64,000 nucleotides of DNA. Origin: Pyrinomonas methylaliphatogenes. GTDB lineage: Bacteria > Acidobacteriota > Blastocatellia > Pyrinomonadales > Pyrinomonadaceae. The first letter of the stretch is position 1, and every line of letters begins with the position of its first letter. Where the stretch lies: contig NZ_CBXV010000008.1 of the NCBI RefSeq assembly GCF_000820845.2, positions 976,705 to 1,040,704 on the forward strand. Reading direction: 5' to 3'. A model generated the notes under the pieces. That model did not search any database and had not been told where the DNA came from. It was given only the letters and a program-made list of their open reading frames with translations. Below, one piece after another: positions 35,285 to 45,838 of this stretch. Position numbers and translations under genes: made by a program.

Positions 35285-36670
35285 ATGGAGCTTGCGGGTA
35301 AAAAGGCGCTGGTCATCGGGGCCGGGCGGAGCGGCACGGCGGCGGCGCGTTTTCTCGCAGAGCGCGGCGCGCGCGTTGCGCTCAATGACCGCAAGCCGCT
35401 TGAAGAATGGAGCGCCGAGGCGCGCGCGCTCGAAAGCGCAGGCGTGAAGCTGTTTTCGGGCGATGTGCCGCAGTGGATGCTGGACCACGCGGATCTGCTC
35501 GTCGTCAGTCCGGGCGTGCCGACCAAGAGCATCGCGGTGCGCTATGCCGAACGGGCCGGCGTCGAGATCGTCGGCGAAGTCGAGCTCGCTTATCGTTTCT
35601 TACGCGGACGGTTGGTCGCCATCACGGGCACCAATGGCAAGACGACGACCACGGCGCTCGTCGGCCAATTGCTCGCAGACGCAGGGTTCCATGTGCAAGT
35701 GGGCGGCAACATCGGCACGCCGCTCATTTCGCTCGTCGAAACGTCGCGCGATGACGGCTGGACCGTCGCTGAAATCTCCAGCTTTCAGCTTGAGACGACC
35801 GACCTGTTTCATCCGCACGTGGCCGCCGTCTTGAACGTCACGCCGGACCACATGGATCGCTACGAGACGTTCAACGATTACGCCGCCGCTAAGCACCGCA
35901 TCTTCCGCCGGCAGACGGAAGATGATTGGGCCGTGCTCAACGCCGACGACGAAACGGTTTCATCGTGGGCATCGGGGCTCTGTGCGCGCGTCCTCTGGTT
36001 CAGCCGGCGGCGCGAAGTCGAGCGCGGGATCTTCTTGCGCGGAAGGACGCTGATCGCGCGCTTCGATGAGGGCGAAAGAGAGCTTCTGGCGGTGGACGAA
36101 TTGAGCTTGCGCGGCGCGCACAACGTCGAAAACGTGATGGCCGCTCTGTGCATGGGGCGCGCGTGCGGCGCACCTTTCGAGACGATGTGCGACACGGTGC
36201 GCCGTTTTCGCGGCGTCGAGCATCGTCTCGAACTGGTCGCCGAGATCGAAGGCGTCCGTTTCTATAACGATTCCAAGGCGACCAACGTCGATGCGGCGGT
36301 GAAGGCTTTCGAAGCCTTCAGCGAAGACGGTGGGCGCATCGTCGCCATCATGGGCGGGCGCGGCAAAGGCGCACCCTACGCGCCGCTTGCGCCGTTAATT
36401 GAGAGCCGAGCGCGCGCCCTTGTGCTCATCGGCGAAGATGCCGATCGCATCGCGCGAGAACTCGGGCCGTTTGCGCCAGCCGTCGAACGCGCCGCGGATA
36501 TGTGCGATGCGGTCGCACGCGCGTTTCGCCTAGCGCAGCCCGGCGACATAGTTTTGCTCGCTCCGGCGTGCGCCAGCTACGACATGTTCGCCGATTTCGA
36601 GGATCGCGGGCGGAAGTTCAAAGAGGCGGTGAGGGGGCTGATCGGGAAGGAATCCGTCGAGGCGCGCTGA
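35285..36670 (+). CDS. murD: UDP-N-acetylmuramoylalanine--D-glutamate ligase
   Basis: 461 aa from ATG 35285, two bases after the mraY stop. KKALVIGAGRSGTAAARFL is the UDP-binding Rossmann start, LVVSPGVP the next turn, and AITGTNGKTTTTALV the ATP loop; LNVTPDHMDRY, YNDSKATNVDA and GGRGKGAPYAPL follow. It adds D-Glu to UDP-MurNAc-L-Ala in the cytoplasm. Confidence 0.96.
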   Translation: MELAGKKALVIGAGRSGTAAARFLAERGARVALNDRKPLEEWSAEARALESAGVKLFSGDVPQWMLDHADLLVVSPGVPTKSIAVRYAERAGVEIVGEVELAYRFLRGRLVAITGTNGKTTTTALVGQLLADAGFHVQVGGNIGTPLISLVETSRDDGWTVAEISSFQLETTDLFHPHVAAVLNVTPDHMDRYETFNDYAAAKHRIFRRQTEDDWAVLNADDETVSSWASGLCARVLWFSRRREVERGIFLRGRTLIARFDEGERELLAVDELSLRGAHNVENVMAALCMGRACGAPFETMCDTVRRFRGVEHRLELVAEIEGVRFYNDSKATNVDAAVKAFEAFSEDGGRIVAIMGGRGKGAPYAPLAPLIESRARALVLIGEDADRIARELGPFAPAVERAADMCDAVARAFRLAQPGDIVLLAPACASYDMFADFEDRGRKFKEAVRGLIGKESVEAR

Positions 36671-36708
36671 ACTGGACCAGCGCGCTGGGCGTTTCGTGAG
36701 GATGGGCG

Positions 36709-37899
36709 ATGTCACGACGTTGGCAAGTAGATGAATGGCTGTTCGCCGCGGCAGTTGGCCTGACGCTCTTCGGCGTCGTGATGGTTTACAGCGCCTCGGC
36801 CTTCGTCGCGATGGAGGAACAGCACAACCCGGCCCACTATCTCTTGCGGCAGGGGTTGTGGGCGGCGATCGGTTTGAGCGTGATGATCGCCGCCATGCGG
36901 TTCGACTACGAGCATTTGAACGACGGGTTCATCGTTTACGGGGCGCTTCTGTTCGTCTGCGCGTTGCTTCTCGCCGTGTTCGCTTTCCCGCGCGTTAACG
37001 GCGCGCACCGCTGGATCAGGCTCTTCGGCTTTTCGGTGCAGCCGTCGGAGGTGGCGAAATTCGCGCTCGTCCTCTTTCTCGCTCATCGGTTCGGGCGCGG
37101 CGGGGAAGAAGGGTCTTTGAAAACTTTCGTCTCGGTTCTCGCCGTGACCGGCCTGTTGGCCCTTTTGATCGTCATCGAGCCGGATCTGGGAACGGCTTCG
37201 ATGCTGGTTGCGACGTGCTGGATCATCTGTTTCGCTGCCGGCGTGCGTTTGCGCTATCTCTTTGCGCTCCTCCTCCCGGCGGCGATCGGATTCACTCTGT
37301 TGTTGCTATTCGTCCCGTGGCGCATGCGGCGGTTAATGGCGTTTCTCGATCCGTGGGCCGATCCGCAAGGGGCGGGCTATCAGGTGGTCCAGTCGCTCAT
37401 CGGCATCGGTTCCGGCGGGATTCACGGTTTGGGGTTCGCGCAGGGGCGACAGAAGATGTTCTTCCTGCCTTTGGCCCATTCGGATTTCATCTTCGCCATC
37501 ATCGGCGAAGAATTAGGATTGGTCGGCGCGCTCGCGGTGTTGGCGGCTTTCGCGCTCTTCGGTTGGCGCGGCGTGCGTGCGGCGCTTCGCGCGCCAGATC
37601 GCTTCGGGATGCTGCTCGGGCTCGGCATCGTCGCGCAGGTTTTGACGCAAGCGCTCTTCAATATGAGCGTCGTTTTGGGGCTCGTCCCGACCAAGGGCAT
37701 CCCGTTGCCGTTCGTCTCTTACGGCGGCTCATCGCTCGTCCCGTTGCTCTTTTCGGTCGGCGTGCTGCTCAATATTTCGTCTCGAGCGCGCGGTCGCGCT
37801 GATCGTTACGGGCGTTTCGGCGAAGCTTGGGAAGTGGCCTCCGGTTCTTTGAAAACTCAACCGCGGATACCGTTGCGATGGCAGATCAGAGGGTCGTGA
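36709..37899 (+). CDS. ftsW: Division-specific SEDS glycosyltransferase FtsW
   Basis: 396 aa, about 10 membrane helices. SEDS signatures: FGVVMVYSASAF, QPSEVAKFALVLFLA, VIEPDLGTASML, GYQVVQSLIGIGSGGIHGLG, HSDFIFAIIGEELGLVG and LPFVSYGGSSL. It polymerises septal glycan from lipid II with FtsI. Position between murD and murG supports FtsW over RodA. A basic C-terminal tail extends into the cytoplasm. Confidence 0.95.
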   Translation: MSRRWQVDEWLFAAAVGLTLFGVVMVYSASAFVAMEEQHNPAHYLLRQGLWAAIGLSVMIAAMRFDYEHLNDGFIVYGALLFVCALLLAVFAFPRVNGAHRWIRLFGFSVQPSEVAKFALVLFLAHRFGRGGEEGSLKTFVSVLAVTGLLALLIVIEPDLGTASMLVATCWIICFAAGVRLRYLFALLLPAAIGFTLLLLFVPWRMRRLMAFLDPWADPQGAGYQVVQSLIGIGSGGIHGLGFAQGRQKMFFLPLAHSDFIFAIIGEELGLVGALAVLAAFALFGWRGVRAALRAPDRFGMLLGLGIVAQVLTQALFNMSVVLGLVPTKGIPLPFVSYGGSSLVPLLFSVGVLLNISSRARGRADRYGRFGEAWEVASGSLKTQPRIPLRWQIRGS

Positions 37900-37901
37900 G
37901 G

Positions 37902-38990
37902 ATGCGCGTCATGATCGCTGCCGGAGGGACGGGCGGACACATCTATCCGGGCATCGCGGTGGCGAAAGAGATCTTGCGGCGCGATCCGCGCGCCCGCATA
38001 CGTTTCGTCGGCACGCGCCGCGGGCTCGAAGCGCGCATCGTCGCGCACGCCGGATTCGATCTCGATTTCATCGAGATCGGCGGATTAAAGGCGGTCGGGC
38101 TCCGGGCGCGCGCGCGTAGCCTCTGGCAGTTGCCGTCGAGCTTTCTGGCGGCACGACGCTTGATCGCGGCTTTCGCCCCCGACGTCGTCATCGGCACGGG
38201 CGGATATGTGACCGGACCGGTGCTGCTTGCCGCGTGGTCGCGGCGCGTGCCGACGCTCGTGATGGAGTCGAACGCGCTGCCCGGCTGGACCAATCGAGTG
38301 CTGGCGCGCTTTGTGGATGCGGCGGCGGTGACGTTCGCGGAATCGCTTCGGTTCTTTCGCGGCAAAGGGGTGGTGACGGGCAATCCCGTGCGACCGGAGT
38401 TCTTTGACATTCCGCCGAAAAGGCGCGATCCTTCTCGTTTTTCGCTGCTCGTCTTCGGCGGCTCGCAAGGCGCGCGCGCGATCAATCAAGCGATGGTCGC
38501 CGCGCTCGATCGTCTGGCGGAAAGACGGGCAGTGCTGCGCATCAGGCATCAGACGGGCGACGCCGATTACGACTGGGTGCGCGCTGAATATGAACGCAAA
38601 GGGTGGCGCGATCGATGCGACATCAGGCGTTACATTGATGACATGGTGGCCGCTTTCGCCGAAGCCGATCTCATCATCTGTCGTGCCGGCGCGACGACGA
38701 CGGCGGAACTGGTCGCCGCTGGCAAAGCTGCGATCATGATCCCGTTTCCGTTCGCGGCGGACGATCATCAGCGGCGCAACGCCGAGGCGCTGGAAAAGGC
38801 GGGAGCCGCGCGGATGATCCTGCAGAAGGATTTGAGTGGCGAAAGTTTGGCGAATGAGATCGGCAAGTTGATGGACCATCCGGAGCGCATCACGGCGATG
38901 GAAGAGGCGAGCCGGAAGTTGGCGCGCCGCGACGCGGCGGCGCGGATAGTCGATTTGGTGGAGAGATTGATCAAAGAGCGCAAGGTTTGA
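37902..38990 (+). CDS. murG: UDP-GlcNAc: lipid I N-acetylglucosaminyltransferase
   Basis: 362 aa from ATG 37902, two bases after the ftsW stop; ATG 37911 (nine bases after GAGG) is almost as good, while ATG 37878 would overlap ftsW. GT28 signatures: [53 protein letters not shown], and [25 protein letters not shown]. It converts lipid I to lipid II on the inner face of the membrane. Confidence 0.96.
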   Translation: MRVMIAAGGTGGHIYPGIAVAKEILRRDPRARIRFVGTRRGLEARIVAHAGFDLDFIEIGGLKAVGLRARARSLWQLPSSFLAARRLIAAFAPDVVIGTGGYVTGPVLLAAWSRRVPTLVMESNALPGWTNRVLARFVDAAAVTFAESLRFFRGKGVVTGNPVRPEFFDIPPKRRDPSRFSLLVFGGSQGARAINQAMVAALDRLAERRAVLRIRHQTGDADYDWVRAEYERKGWRDRCDIRRYIDDMVAAFAEADLIICRAGATTTAELVAAGKAAIMIPFPFAADDHQRRNAEALEKAGAARMILQKDLSGESLANEIGKLMDHPERITAMEEASRKLARRDAAARIVDLVERLIKERKV

Positions 38991-39058
38991 TTTGGTCGGC
39001 CTCGTGTGATGAAGATAATTGTGCTAGAGACGGCCATCTTGATCGGGCGGTGAAAGAG

Positions 39059-40459
39059 ATGTTTCGGCGCATCCAACATGTGCATTTAGTTGGCGTTGGC
39101 GGGAGCGGGATGTCCGGCATCGCCGAGGTCTTGGTCAACTTAGGGTTTCGCGTCTCCGGCTCCGATTTGAAACGCTCGGAGGTGATCGAGCGTCTGGAAC
39201 GGTTGGGCGTGAAGTTCTACGAAGGGCACGCGCCGGAGCACGTCGGCGATGCGCAAGTCGTCGTTCGCTCGAGCGCCGTGCGCGACGACAACCCAGAGAT
39301 CGTCGAGGCGCGGCGTCGATTGATTCCGGTTATCCCGCGCGCCGAGATGCTCGCCGAGTTGATGCGCCTGAAGCCCCATACGGTGGCGGTCGCCGGATCG
39401 CACGGCAAGACGACGACCACTTCGATGATCGCGACGGTTCTCGGTCAAGCTGGGCTCGATCCGACGGTGATCGTCGGCGGCATCGTCAAAGCTTTCGGCT
39501 CGAACGCGCGGCTCGGTAAGAGCGATTTGATGGTCGTCGAAGCGGATGAAAGCGATCGTTCGTTCCTCTTACTGACGCCAACCATTGCCGTGGTGACGAA
39601 CATCGATCGCGAACACATGGATCACTACCGTGATATGGCTGACGTGCGCACTTGTTTCACCGATTTCGTCAACAAAGTGCCTTTCTACGGCGCGGTGGTG
39701 TTGTGTCTTGACGATCCGCACGTGCAGGCGATCATCCCGCAGGTCGAGCGGCGGCGCATTACCTACGGGTTGAGCGCGCAGGCCGACATCTCGGCCCATG
39801 CGATCCAGTTCAATGACCGTTTCGGTTCGCGTTTCGCCGTCTGGCGCAACGGCGTGCCGATGGGTGAAGTCGAATTGCGCGTGCCCGGACTACATAACGT
39901 CTACAATGCGCTCGCTGCTGTCGCCGTCGGCTTCGAGTGGGGCGTTCCCTTCGACGCCATCGCGCGTGCGCTCGGTGAATTCACCGGGGTCCAGCGGCGC
40001 TTCCAGTTCAAAGGCGAAGTCGCGGGCGTGCTCGTCGTCGATGATTATGGCCACCATCCGACCGAGATACGAGCGACGCTCAAGGCGGCGAAATCGGGAT
40101 CCGAAGGGCGCCGGATCGTCGTGCTCTTTCAACCGCATCGTTACACGCGCACGCATGATTTGATGGACGAATTCGCGCGTTCGTTCAACAACGCCGACGT
40201 GTTGCTCGTGACGGATATCTACGCGGCAGGCGAAGATCCAATCGAAGGCGTCACGGCGGAAGCGTTAACCGAAGCGATCAAACGTTTCGGTCATAAGGAC
40301 GCGCGCTATGTTGGGCCGCTCGATCTGGCCGCCGACGCTCTGCTCGAAGAGGTTCGCGAAGGCGATATGGTCATCACTTTAGGGGCGGGCAACGTCTATC
40401 GGGCCGGCGAACGTTTGCTTCAGATGTTGGAGGGGCGAAGTCGCCACCGCGCGCCTTGA
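39059..40459 (+). CDS. murC: UDP-N-acetylmuramate--L-alanine ligase
   Basis: 466 aa from ATG 39059, where the protein begins [20 protein letters not shown], the standard MurC start; the longer open frame upstream is not needed. [15 protein letters not shown] binds [41 protein letters not shown] and FQPHRYTRT complete the pattern. It adds the first amino acid, L-Ala. murB, often fused or adjacent, is absent. Confidence 0.96.
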   Translation: MFRRIQHVHLVGVGGSGMSGIAEVLVNLGFRVSGSDLKRSEVIERLERLGVKFYEGHAPEHVGDAQVVVRSSAVRDDNPEIVEARRRLIPVIPRAEMLAELMRLKPHTVAVAGSHGKTTTTSMIATVLGQAGLDPTVIVGGIVKAFGSNARLGKSDLMVVEADESDRSFLLLTPTIAVVTNIDREHMDHYRDMADVRTCFTDFVNKVPFYGAVVLCLDDPHVQAIIPQVERRRITYGLSAQADISAHAIQFNDRFGSRFAVWRNGVPMGEVELRVPGLHNVYNALAAVAVGFEWGVPFDAIARALGEFTGVQRRFQFKGEVAGVLVVDDYGHHPTEIRATLKAAKSGSEGRRIVVLFQPHRYTRTHDLMDEFARSFNNADVLLVTDIYAAGEDPIEGVTAEALTEAIKRFGHKDARYVGPLDLAADALLEEVREGDMVITLGAGNVYRAGERLLQMLEGRSRHRAP

Positions 40460-40493
40460 GGCGCGACTTTCTGAGGAGGATGAGGGAGCAGCG

Positions 40494-41447
40494 TTGAGCG
40501 CATTGAGGGAACAGGTCGTCACATCGCGCGCGCGGAATGTTGCTCGCAGCGGCATGCCCGTCACGCAGCGCCCCGCGCGCCGGGCCAAGCGCGTGGCAAA
40601 CGGCGCGTCATGGGGGCGCCTGGCTATGGCGGTGCCGTGGTTGGGCAAAGCTCTGCTCGCTGTGAGCGCGGGGGTGCTTCTGTTCGCGACGTATAGGGCC
40701 ACAGCTTCTGCGACCATCTTTCAGCTTGCGCGCGTTGACGTTGAAGGAGGGGCGCGCACCCCGCGCGAAGAGATACAAGCCGTGGTGCGCCGCATCGTAG
40801 GGCGCGAAGGCGTATGGCGCGCGGATGTTTGGGCCATCAAAGGCGAATTGGAGAAGCTGCCATGGGTGCGCGAAGCGATCGTCTCGCGCGTGCTCCCTTC
40901 GACCGTGCGCGTGCGCATTCGCGAACGCGCGCCCTACGCTGTCGCGCGCACGTCGCAGGGGCGTCTTCTCTGGGTCGATGAGGAAGGCGCCCTTCTCGGT
41001 GAATTCGCTTCGTCAGATGAGATGCCGCCGTTTTTGATCCGCGGATTGGACGAAGCGCCAACGGAAGCTTCTCGGCGGACCAATCGCGAACGGCTCGCGC
41101 GTTATCGCGAGATGCTGAACGAGTGGAGAGCGCGTGGACTTGTCGAGCGCGTGAGCGAAGTCAACCTCGGCGATCTGCGCGATGTGCGCGCGCAGCTTGC
41201 GGGCGCCGATTCGGGGATCGAAGTCCGTCTGGGCGGACGCGACTTCGGGGCGCGATTAGAACGGGCGCTCAAGGCGCTCGCCGAGATGCGGCAAGCGGGG
41301 CGCGAGGTCGTCAGTTTGGACGCGACACAGGACCGGCGCGTCATCGTCGGTCTCGCTTCGGGAGCGCGATTGTCGGATGGCGCGTCCGCTGGACCGGTGA
41401 CGCCGCTGAGCGGAGCGAAAGGGGTGAATCGTCGGAGGGAGGATTGA
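40494..41447 (+). CDS. ftsQ: Cell division protein FtsQ (POTRA domain)
   Basis: 317 aa from TTG 40494, five bases after GAGGGAG; the ATG 14 bases before it runs into a stop. A basic, disordered cytoplasmic tail (1-45), one membrane helix (WLGKALLAVSAGVLLFATY) and a POTRA domain (FQLARVDVEGGARTPREEIQ ... LPWVREAIVSRVLPSTVRVRIRERAPYA) give the FtsQ topology. The beta domain carries RLLWVDEEGALLGEF. It joins FtsA/FtsZ to the late division proteins. ddl, frequent before ftsQ, is not present. Confidence 0.92.
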   Translation: MSALREQVVTSRARNVARSGMPVTQRPARRAKRVANGASWGRLAMAVPWLGKALLAVSAGVLLFATYRATASATIFQLARVDVEGGARTPREEIQAVVRRIVGREGVWRADVWAIKGELEKLPWVREAIVSRVLPSTVRVRIRERAPYAVARTSQGRLLWVDEEGALLGEFASSDEMPPFLIRGLDEAPTEASRRTNRERLARYREMLNEWRARGLVERVSEVNLGDLRDVRAQLAGADSGIEVRLGGRDFGARLERALKALAEMRQAGREVVSLDATQDRRVIVGLASGARLSDGASAGPVTPLSGAKGVNRRRED

Positions 41448-41453
41448 AGGCGC

Positions 41454-42719
41454 ATGGCGAAACGCGCGACACATACGGTAGGATTGGACATCGGCACTAG
41501 CCGCGTCTCGTGCATCATCGGCGAGATGAACGAGGCCACTGGATTACTCGAAATCGTCGGCATCGGCGAAGCCGAATCGCGTGGGCTTCGCAAAGGCGTC
41601 GTCGTCAATCCGGAGGCGGCGGTCGATGCCATCAGCCGCGCCGTCGAAGAGGCCGAACGCATGAGTGGACTTGAGGCAGAGGCCGTGACGATTAACCTCG
41701 CTGGAACGCACATCATGGGGTTGAACGGTCAAGCGGTGGTCGCCGTTTCAGGGCGTGACCGCGAGATCACCGCCGATGACGTGCGGCGCGCGATCGATTC
41801 GGCTTGCGCCGTCCAGCTTCCCGCCGGGCGCGAGATCGTTGACCGGTTGCCACAGGAGTTCATCGTCGATGATCAAGACGGTATCAACGATCCCGTCGGC
41901 ATGATCGGCGCGCGTCTCGCCGTCCGCGTGCACATCATCACCAGCCCCGTGACGGCGCGACAGAACGCCATCAACGCCGTCAATCGCGCCGGGTTGATCG
42001 TCGCCGACATGATCCTCAGTCAATTAGCTGCTGCGGAGGCTGCGCTGACCGAAGAGGAGAAGGAGTTCGGCGCCGCCTTGGTCTCGATCGGCGCGGAGAC
42101 GACCGGGTTGGTCATCTATCAGCGCGGCGCGGTCCAGCACACGGCCGTCTTCGCGTTGGGCGGCGCGCACTTTACCAACGATATCGCCTTCGGTTTGCGC
42201 ACGCCCGTGCCCGAAGCGGAGAAGATCAAACGCGCCTTCGGTTACGCTTCGAGCGCCAATCTCCACGAGGCGGAGCGCGGCGAGATGATCGAAGTCCCTT
42301 CCGTTGGCGGGCGGCCACCGCGCCAACTCTCGCGCCAGATACTTTGCGACATCCTGCAGCCGCGCGCTGAAGAGGTGCTGACGCACGTCGCCGATGAGAT
42401 CCGCGAAGCGGGATGGGAGAGGCAACTTTCAAGCGGCGTGGTCCTGACGGGCGGGGGCGCGATGCTCGGCGGCATGATAGAGATCGCCGAACAGGTCTTC
42501 GATGCGCCGGTGCGCTTGGGCTATCCGGAGCGGGATCGCTTCGGCGGACTCATCGAAGATATTCAATCTCCGGCGTGGACGACCGCCGCCGGATTGTGTT
42601 TAATCGCGCAGCGCGCGCTGGATCGCGAGATGCGCGCGGCCCATGCGCCGCGCCGCGGCGCGACTCGCCTGACGCATCTCGTCTCGCGGTTTCGCGATCG
42701 TTTCAGTGGCATTTTCTGA
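41454..42719 (+). CDS. ftsA: Cell division protein FtsA
   Basis: 421 aa actin-like ATPase. [20 protein letters not shown] is the phosphate-1 motif; the SHS2 (1C) domain follows (about residues 85-165); [15 protein letters not shown] is phosphate-2 and [16 protein letters not shown] the adenosine motif. The C-terminus ([16 protein letters not shown]) is the amphipathic membrane-targeting helix. It tethers FtsZ to the membrane; it starts 6 bp after ftsQ. Confidence 0.96.
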   Translation: MAKRATHTVGLDIGTSRVSCIIGEMNEATGLLEIVGIGEAESRGLRKGVVVNPEAAVDAISRAVEEAERMSGLEAEAVTINLAGTHIMGLNGQAVVAVSGRDREITADDVRRAIDSACAVQLPAGREIVDRLPQEFIVDDQDGINDPVGMIGARLAVRVHIITSPVTARQNAINAVNRAGLIVADMILSQLAAAEAALTEEEKEFGAALVSIGAETTGLVIYQRGAVQHTAVFALGGAHFTNDIAFGLRTPVPEAEKIKRAFGYASSANLHEAERGEMIEVPSVGGRPPRQLSRQILCDILQPRAEEVLTHVADEIREAGWERQLSSGVVLTGGGAMLGGMIEIAEQVFDAPVRLGYPERDRFGGLIEDIQSPAWTTAAGLCLIAQRALDREMRAAHAPRRGATRLTHLVSRFRDRFSGIF

Positions 42720-42860
42720 CAAGTTGTTGTATGCTGCCGCGCCAGCCAACACAAGATGTCGACCGCAACATATGGCTGTTCGCGGCTGGAGCGACCCAAG
42801 ATAAGGGATGATGAGATCGAAGACAAGGGGCAAGAATTCACAGGAGAGGGGATCGGAAAG

Positions 42861-43994
42861 ATGATGCCGGATGGTCGTCAACCGGATAGCGGAATCAATA
42901 TCTTCATCGATGATGAACCGCCACCGACGGGCGCGCGAATCAAGGTGATCGGTGTCGGCGGCGGCGGCTCGAACGCCGTCAATCGCATGATCGAGGCCGG
43001 GATCGAAGGGATCGAATTCCTCGTCGCCAACACCGACTTGCAAGCGCTCAAACGTTCGCGTGCGCCGATCAAGATTCAACTCGGCAGCAAGCTGACCAAG
43101 GGGTTGGGTGCCGGGGCTAACCCGGAGATCGGGCGTAACGCCGCGCTCGAAGATACCGAGAAGATCATCGAAGTTCTGGAGGGCGCCGATATGGTCTTCG
43201 TCACCGCCGGTTTGGGCGGCGGAACCGGCACGGGCGCGGCGCCGATCATCGCCAGTCTGGCGACGGAATTGAATGCGCTGACTGTCGCCGTCGTCACCAA
43301 GCCTTTTCATTTCGAGGGAAGGCGGCGGATGCAGCAAGCCGAGCAGGGGCTGCAGGAGTTGCGCGGTTGCGTCGATACGGTCATCACCATCCCGAACGAG
43401 AGGTTGCTGCATACGGTGGATCGCAGCATGTCGCTCACCGATGCTTTCAGAATGGCCGACGACGTGCTCCTTCAAGCGGTGCAGGGGATCAGCGACCTGA
43501 TCACCGTGCCGGGTTTGATCAATCTCGATTTCGCAGACGTGCGGGCGATCATGGCTGGGATGGGGATGGCGCTGATGGGGGCCGGACGCGCGCGCGGCGA
43601 AAATCGCGCGCTCGAAGCGACGCAGCAGGCGATCTCCTCGCCGCTTCTCGAAGAGGCGACCATTCAAGGGGCTAAAGGGGTGCTCATCAACATCACGGGC
43701 GGGCCCGATCTGACGCTTTATGAGGTCAATGAAGCCTCGTCGATCATCCGCGAGGCGGCGGATGAAGACGCGAACATCATCTTCGGTGCGGTCATCGACG
43801 AGAACATGCGCGATGAGATGAAGATCACCGTGATCGCGACCGGATTCGATAAGACGGCGGCTGATCTTGCGGGTCAATCGCAAGTGACGACTGCGCGATA
43901 TGCGGCGCGCGAGGAGATCCCGACCCGTTCGGTCGGCACGGCGCGCGCGGATGATTTGGATGTGCCGACCTTCATCCGCAAGAAAGCCGATTAG
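42861..43994 (+). CDS. ftsZ: Cell division protein FtsZ
   Basis: 377 aa from ATG 42861 (GAGGGGATCGGAAAG upstream). Tubulin-like GTPase: [34 protein letters not shown] (GGGTGTG loop), NERLL, and [20 protein letters not shown] (T7 loop). The C-terminal peptide [12 protein letters not shown] is the conserved FtsA-binding tail. The linker before it is short (about 35 aa). A 141-bp spacer separates it from ftsA, long enough for a private promoter. Last gene of the division cluster. Confidence 0.97.
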   Translation: MMPDGRQPDSGINIFIDDEPPPTGARIKVIGVGGGGSNAVNRMIEAGIEGIEFLVANTDLQALKRSRAPIKIQLGSKLTKGLGAGANPEIGRNAALEDTEKIIEVLEGADMVFVTAGLGGGTGTGAAPIIASLATELNALTVAVVTKPFHFEGRRRMQQAEQGLQELRGCVDTVITIPNERLLHTVDRSMSLTDAFRMADDVLLQAVQGISDLITVPGLINLDFADVRAIMAGMGMALMGAGRARGENRALEATQQAISSPLLEEATIQGAKGVLINITGGPDLTLYEVNEASSIIREAADEDANIIFGAVIDENMRDEMKITVIATGFDKTAADLAGQSQVTTARYAAREEIPTRSVGTARADDLDVPTFIRKKAD

Positions 43995-44049
43995 GTCGGG
44001 CGCCGAAAGACCCGTTCGGGAAAAATCTTCTCGAATCCCAAGTTGAGAC

Positions 44050-44078
44050 TTGCAAACTGCGTCGCGGTCATGTAGCAT
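44050..44078 (+). promoter_or_regulatory. Possible promoter of the hfq-like gene
   Basis: TTGCAA at 44050-44055 and TAGCAT at 44073-44078 separated by 17 bases, in the 250-bp gap after ftsZ. It would give a leader of about 160 bases to the hfq-like gene. Confidence 0.45.
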
Positions 44079-44244
44079 GTGATCAACTCTTAGAAAATAC
44101 TTCAAATCCATCGCGGGTAAAAATCTCGCCTAAATGCGGCCACGCTCGATGCTGATCGGCAAGACCGTGTGCGTTGAGCGCAGACTCGGCGCAGGAGAAC
44201 GGCATGACCGCAGGCAATTCCCGCAGCGGAGGTAGAAAAGGACT

Positions 44245-44673
44245 GTGAATCGTAAGTTGATCAGGCCAAGTCTAGCGGAGATCAAAGAACGCGAAGCGAT
44301 GCAACAACGCGAACGCGCTGCGCAGCGCAACACCATACCGCCACAGCAGCGCGCGGTTCAGCAACCCCAACCGACTCCGGCGACGGCCGTCGCCCCGGCG
44401 ATGCCGCAACCGCGCAAGCGCATCCCGCCGGTGGAGACCTTCGCCGAGGTCTTCTACTACAAGAAACAGATGGATGCCCACACGCCGATGGTGATCGTCT
44501 TGCAGGATGGAGAGGAGATCGAAGGCACGATCGAGTGGTATGATCGCGGCGCGATCAAGGTCAATCGCAAATCGGCGCCAAACCTTCTCCTGCTCAAACA
44601 CAACATCAAGTACATGTACAAGGCAGAGGAGCGCGCGACCGCTGACGATAAGGAGGCGGAGCAAGAGGAGTAG
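44245..44673 (+). CDS. hfq: Divergent Hfq-like RNA chaperone with N-terminal extension
   Basis: 142 aa from GTG 44245 (AAGGA and GGAGGT upstream). The Sm fold occupies about residues 70-128: [38 protein letters not shown] (Sm1), [14 protein letters not shown] (Sm2; compare the usual YKHAIS). An extra N-terminal, Gln/Pro/Arg-rich extension of about 65 residues and an acidic C-terminus ([10 protein letters not shown]) are unlike proteobacterial Hfq. Hfq rings bind small RNAs and mRNAs. The family call rests on the Sm1/Sm2 pattern; RNA binding is inferred. Confidence 0.75.
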   Translation: MNRKLIRPSLAEIKEREAMQQRERAAQRNTIPPQQRAVQQPQPTPATAVAPAMPQPRKRIPPVETFAEVFYYKKQMDAHTPMVIVLQDGEEIEGTIEWYDRGAIKVNRKSAPNLLLLKHNIKYMYKAEERATADDKEAEQEE

Positions 44674-44714
44674 CGCGAGAGCTTCGGCGTTTCCTCTCCT
44701 TACTCTTTTGGTCC

Positions 44715-45779
44715 ATGGCAGAAGCGCCGCGCAACATCGCCTCTTCGCCGAAGCCTATTTCGGCGAGGTTGCCGCGCATCGGCATCACGATGGGCGATCC
44801 GGCTGGGATCGGTCCAGAAGTGGTGCTCAAAGCGGTGGCCGAACCTGAAGTGCTGCGTCTTTGTACGCCCATCATCATCGGCGATGCGCAATGGTTGGCG
44901 CACACGGCGCGCACGCTCAATCTGCAATGCGGTTACGAGATCGTGCGTCGTGAAGAGCCTCTGCCCGATGAGCTGATCGGACCGGTCATTTATCATCTGG
45001 ACAACATCCATGGGCACATCGAGTGGGGACGGGAGTCGGATCTGGCCGGGCGCGCCGCGGCGCAGTATATCGAAGCCGCGGTCGAACTGTGTTTTGCCGG
45101 AGCGATAGACGCGATCGCGACGGCGCCGATCAATAAGCGCGCCCTCTTCCTCGGAGGCTATCGCTTTCCTGGACACACGGAATTCCTCGCCCATCTGACC
45201 GGGACGAAGGAATATGCGATGGCTTTCGTCGCGGCGAATCTGCGCGTCGTGTTGCTCTCAACGCACGTGCCCTTGGCTGAGGCGATTCGCTTGGTCGAGC
45301 GCGACCGCATCGTGCGCACCATTCATCTGACCCACCGTGAGATGCGGCGATGGGGGATCGAACGCCCGCGCATCGCCATGGCGGCGCTCAACCCGCATGG
45401 CGCGGAAGGCGGGCTGTTCGGCGTCGAAGAGGCGTCGGAGATCATGCCTGCCGTTGAGCATTGTCGGCAGGTGGAGGGGATCGATGTTTACGGTCCAATC
45501 TCCGCCGATACGGTCTTCTTGCGCGCCGCGCGTGGCGAATTCGATGTCGTCGTCGCTTGTTATCACGATCAGGCGATGATCCCGGTTAAGTGCCTCTCCT
45601 TCGGAGAGGCTGTCAACGTCACTTTGGGTCTGCCGTTCATCCGCACTTCGGTCGATCACGGCACGGCGTTCGACATCGCGGGAAGAGGCATCGCCGAACA
45701 TTCAAGCATGGTCGCGGCCATCACGCTGGCCGCGCAGCTTGTGCGGGCCGAGGGGTTAAGTCGGGCGGTTGGAGTTTGA
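44715..45779 (+). CDS. pdxA: 4-hydroxythreonine-4-phosphate dehydrogenase
   Basis: 354 aa. PdxA signatures: PRIGITMGDPAGIGPEVVLK, ATAPINKRAL, FPGHTEFLAHLTGT (metal His), ALNPHGAEGGLFG, YGPISADTVF and CYHDQAMIPVK (second metal His). It oxidises 4-phosphohydroxy-threonine in pyridoxal phosphate synthesis (DXP-dependent route). The neighbouring order hfq-like / pdxA / receiver protein is compact, with gaps of 41 and 59 bp. Confidence 0.95.
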   Translation: MAEAPRNIASSPKPISARLPRIGITMGDPAGIGPEVVLKAVAEPEVLRLCTPIIIGDAQWLAHTARTLNLQCGYEIVRREEPLPDELIGPVIYHLDNIHGHIEWGRESDLAGRAAAQYIEAAVELCFAGAIDAIATAPINKRALFLGGYRFPGHTEFLAHLTGTKEYAMAFVAANLRVVLLSTHVPLAEAIRLVERDRIVRTIHLTHREMRRWGIERPRIAMAALNPHGAEGGLFGVEEASEIMPAVEHCRQVEGIDVYGPISADTVFLRAARGEFDVVVACYHDQAMIPVKCLSFGEAVNVTLGLPFIRTSVDHGTAFDIAGRGIAEHSSMVAAITLAAQLVRAEGLSRAVGV

Positions 45780-45838
45780 GCGCCTGCCCCGCCGAGGATA
45801 GAATCTTCTGGAAAGCGCTGGATGGGGGATCGGGGAAG

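Noticed and set aside
42600-44111. 503-codon open frame on minus across ftsZ
   Set aside because: Fully antisense to ftsZ, His/Arg/Asp-rich shadow composition, no motif.
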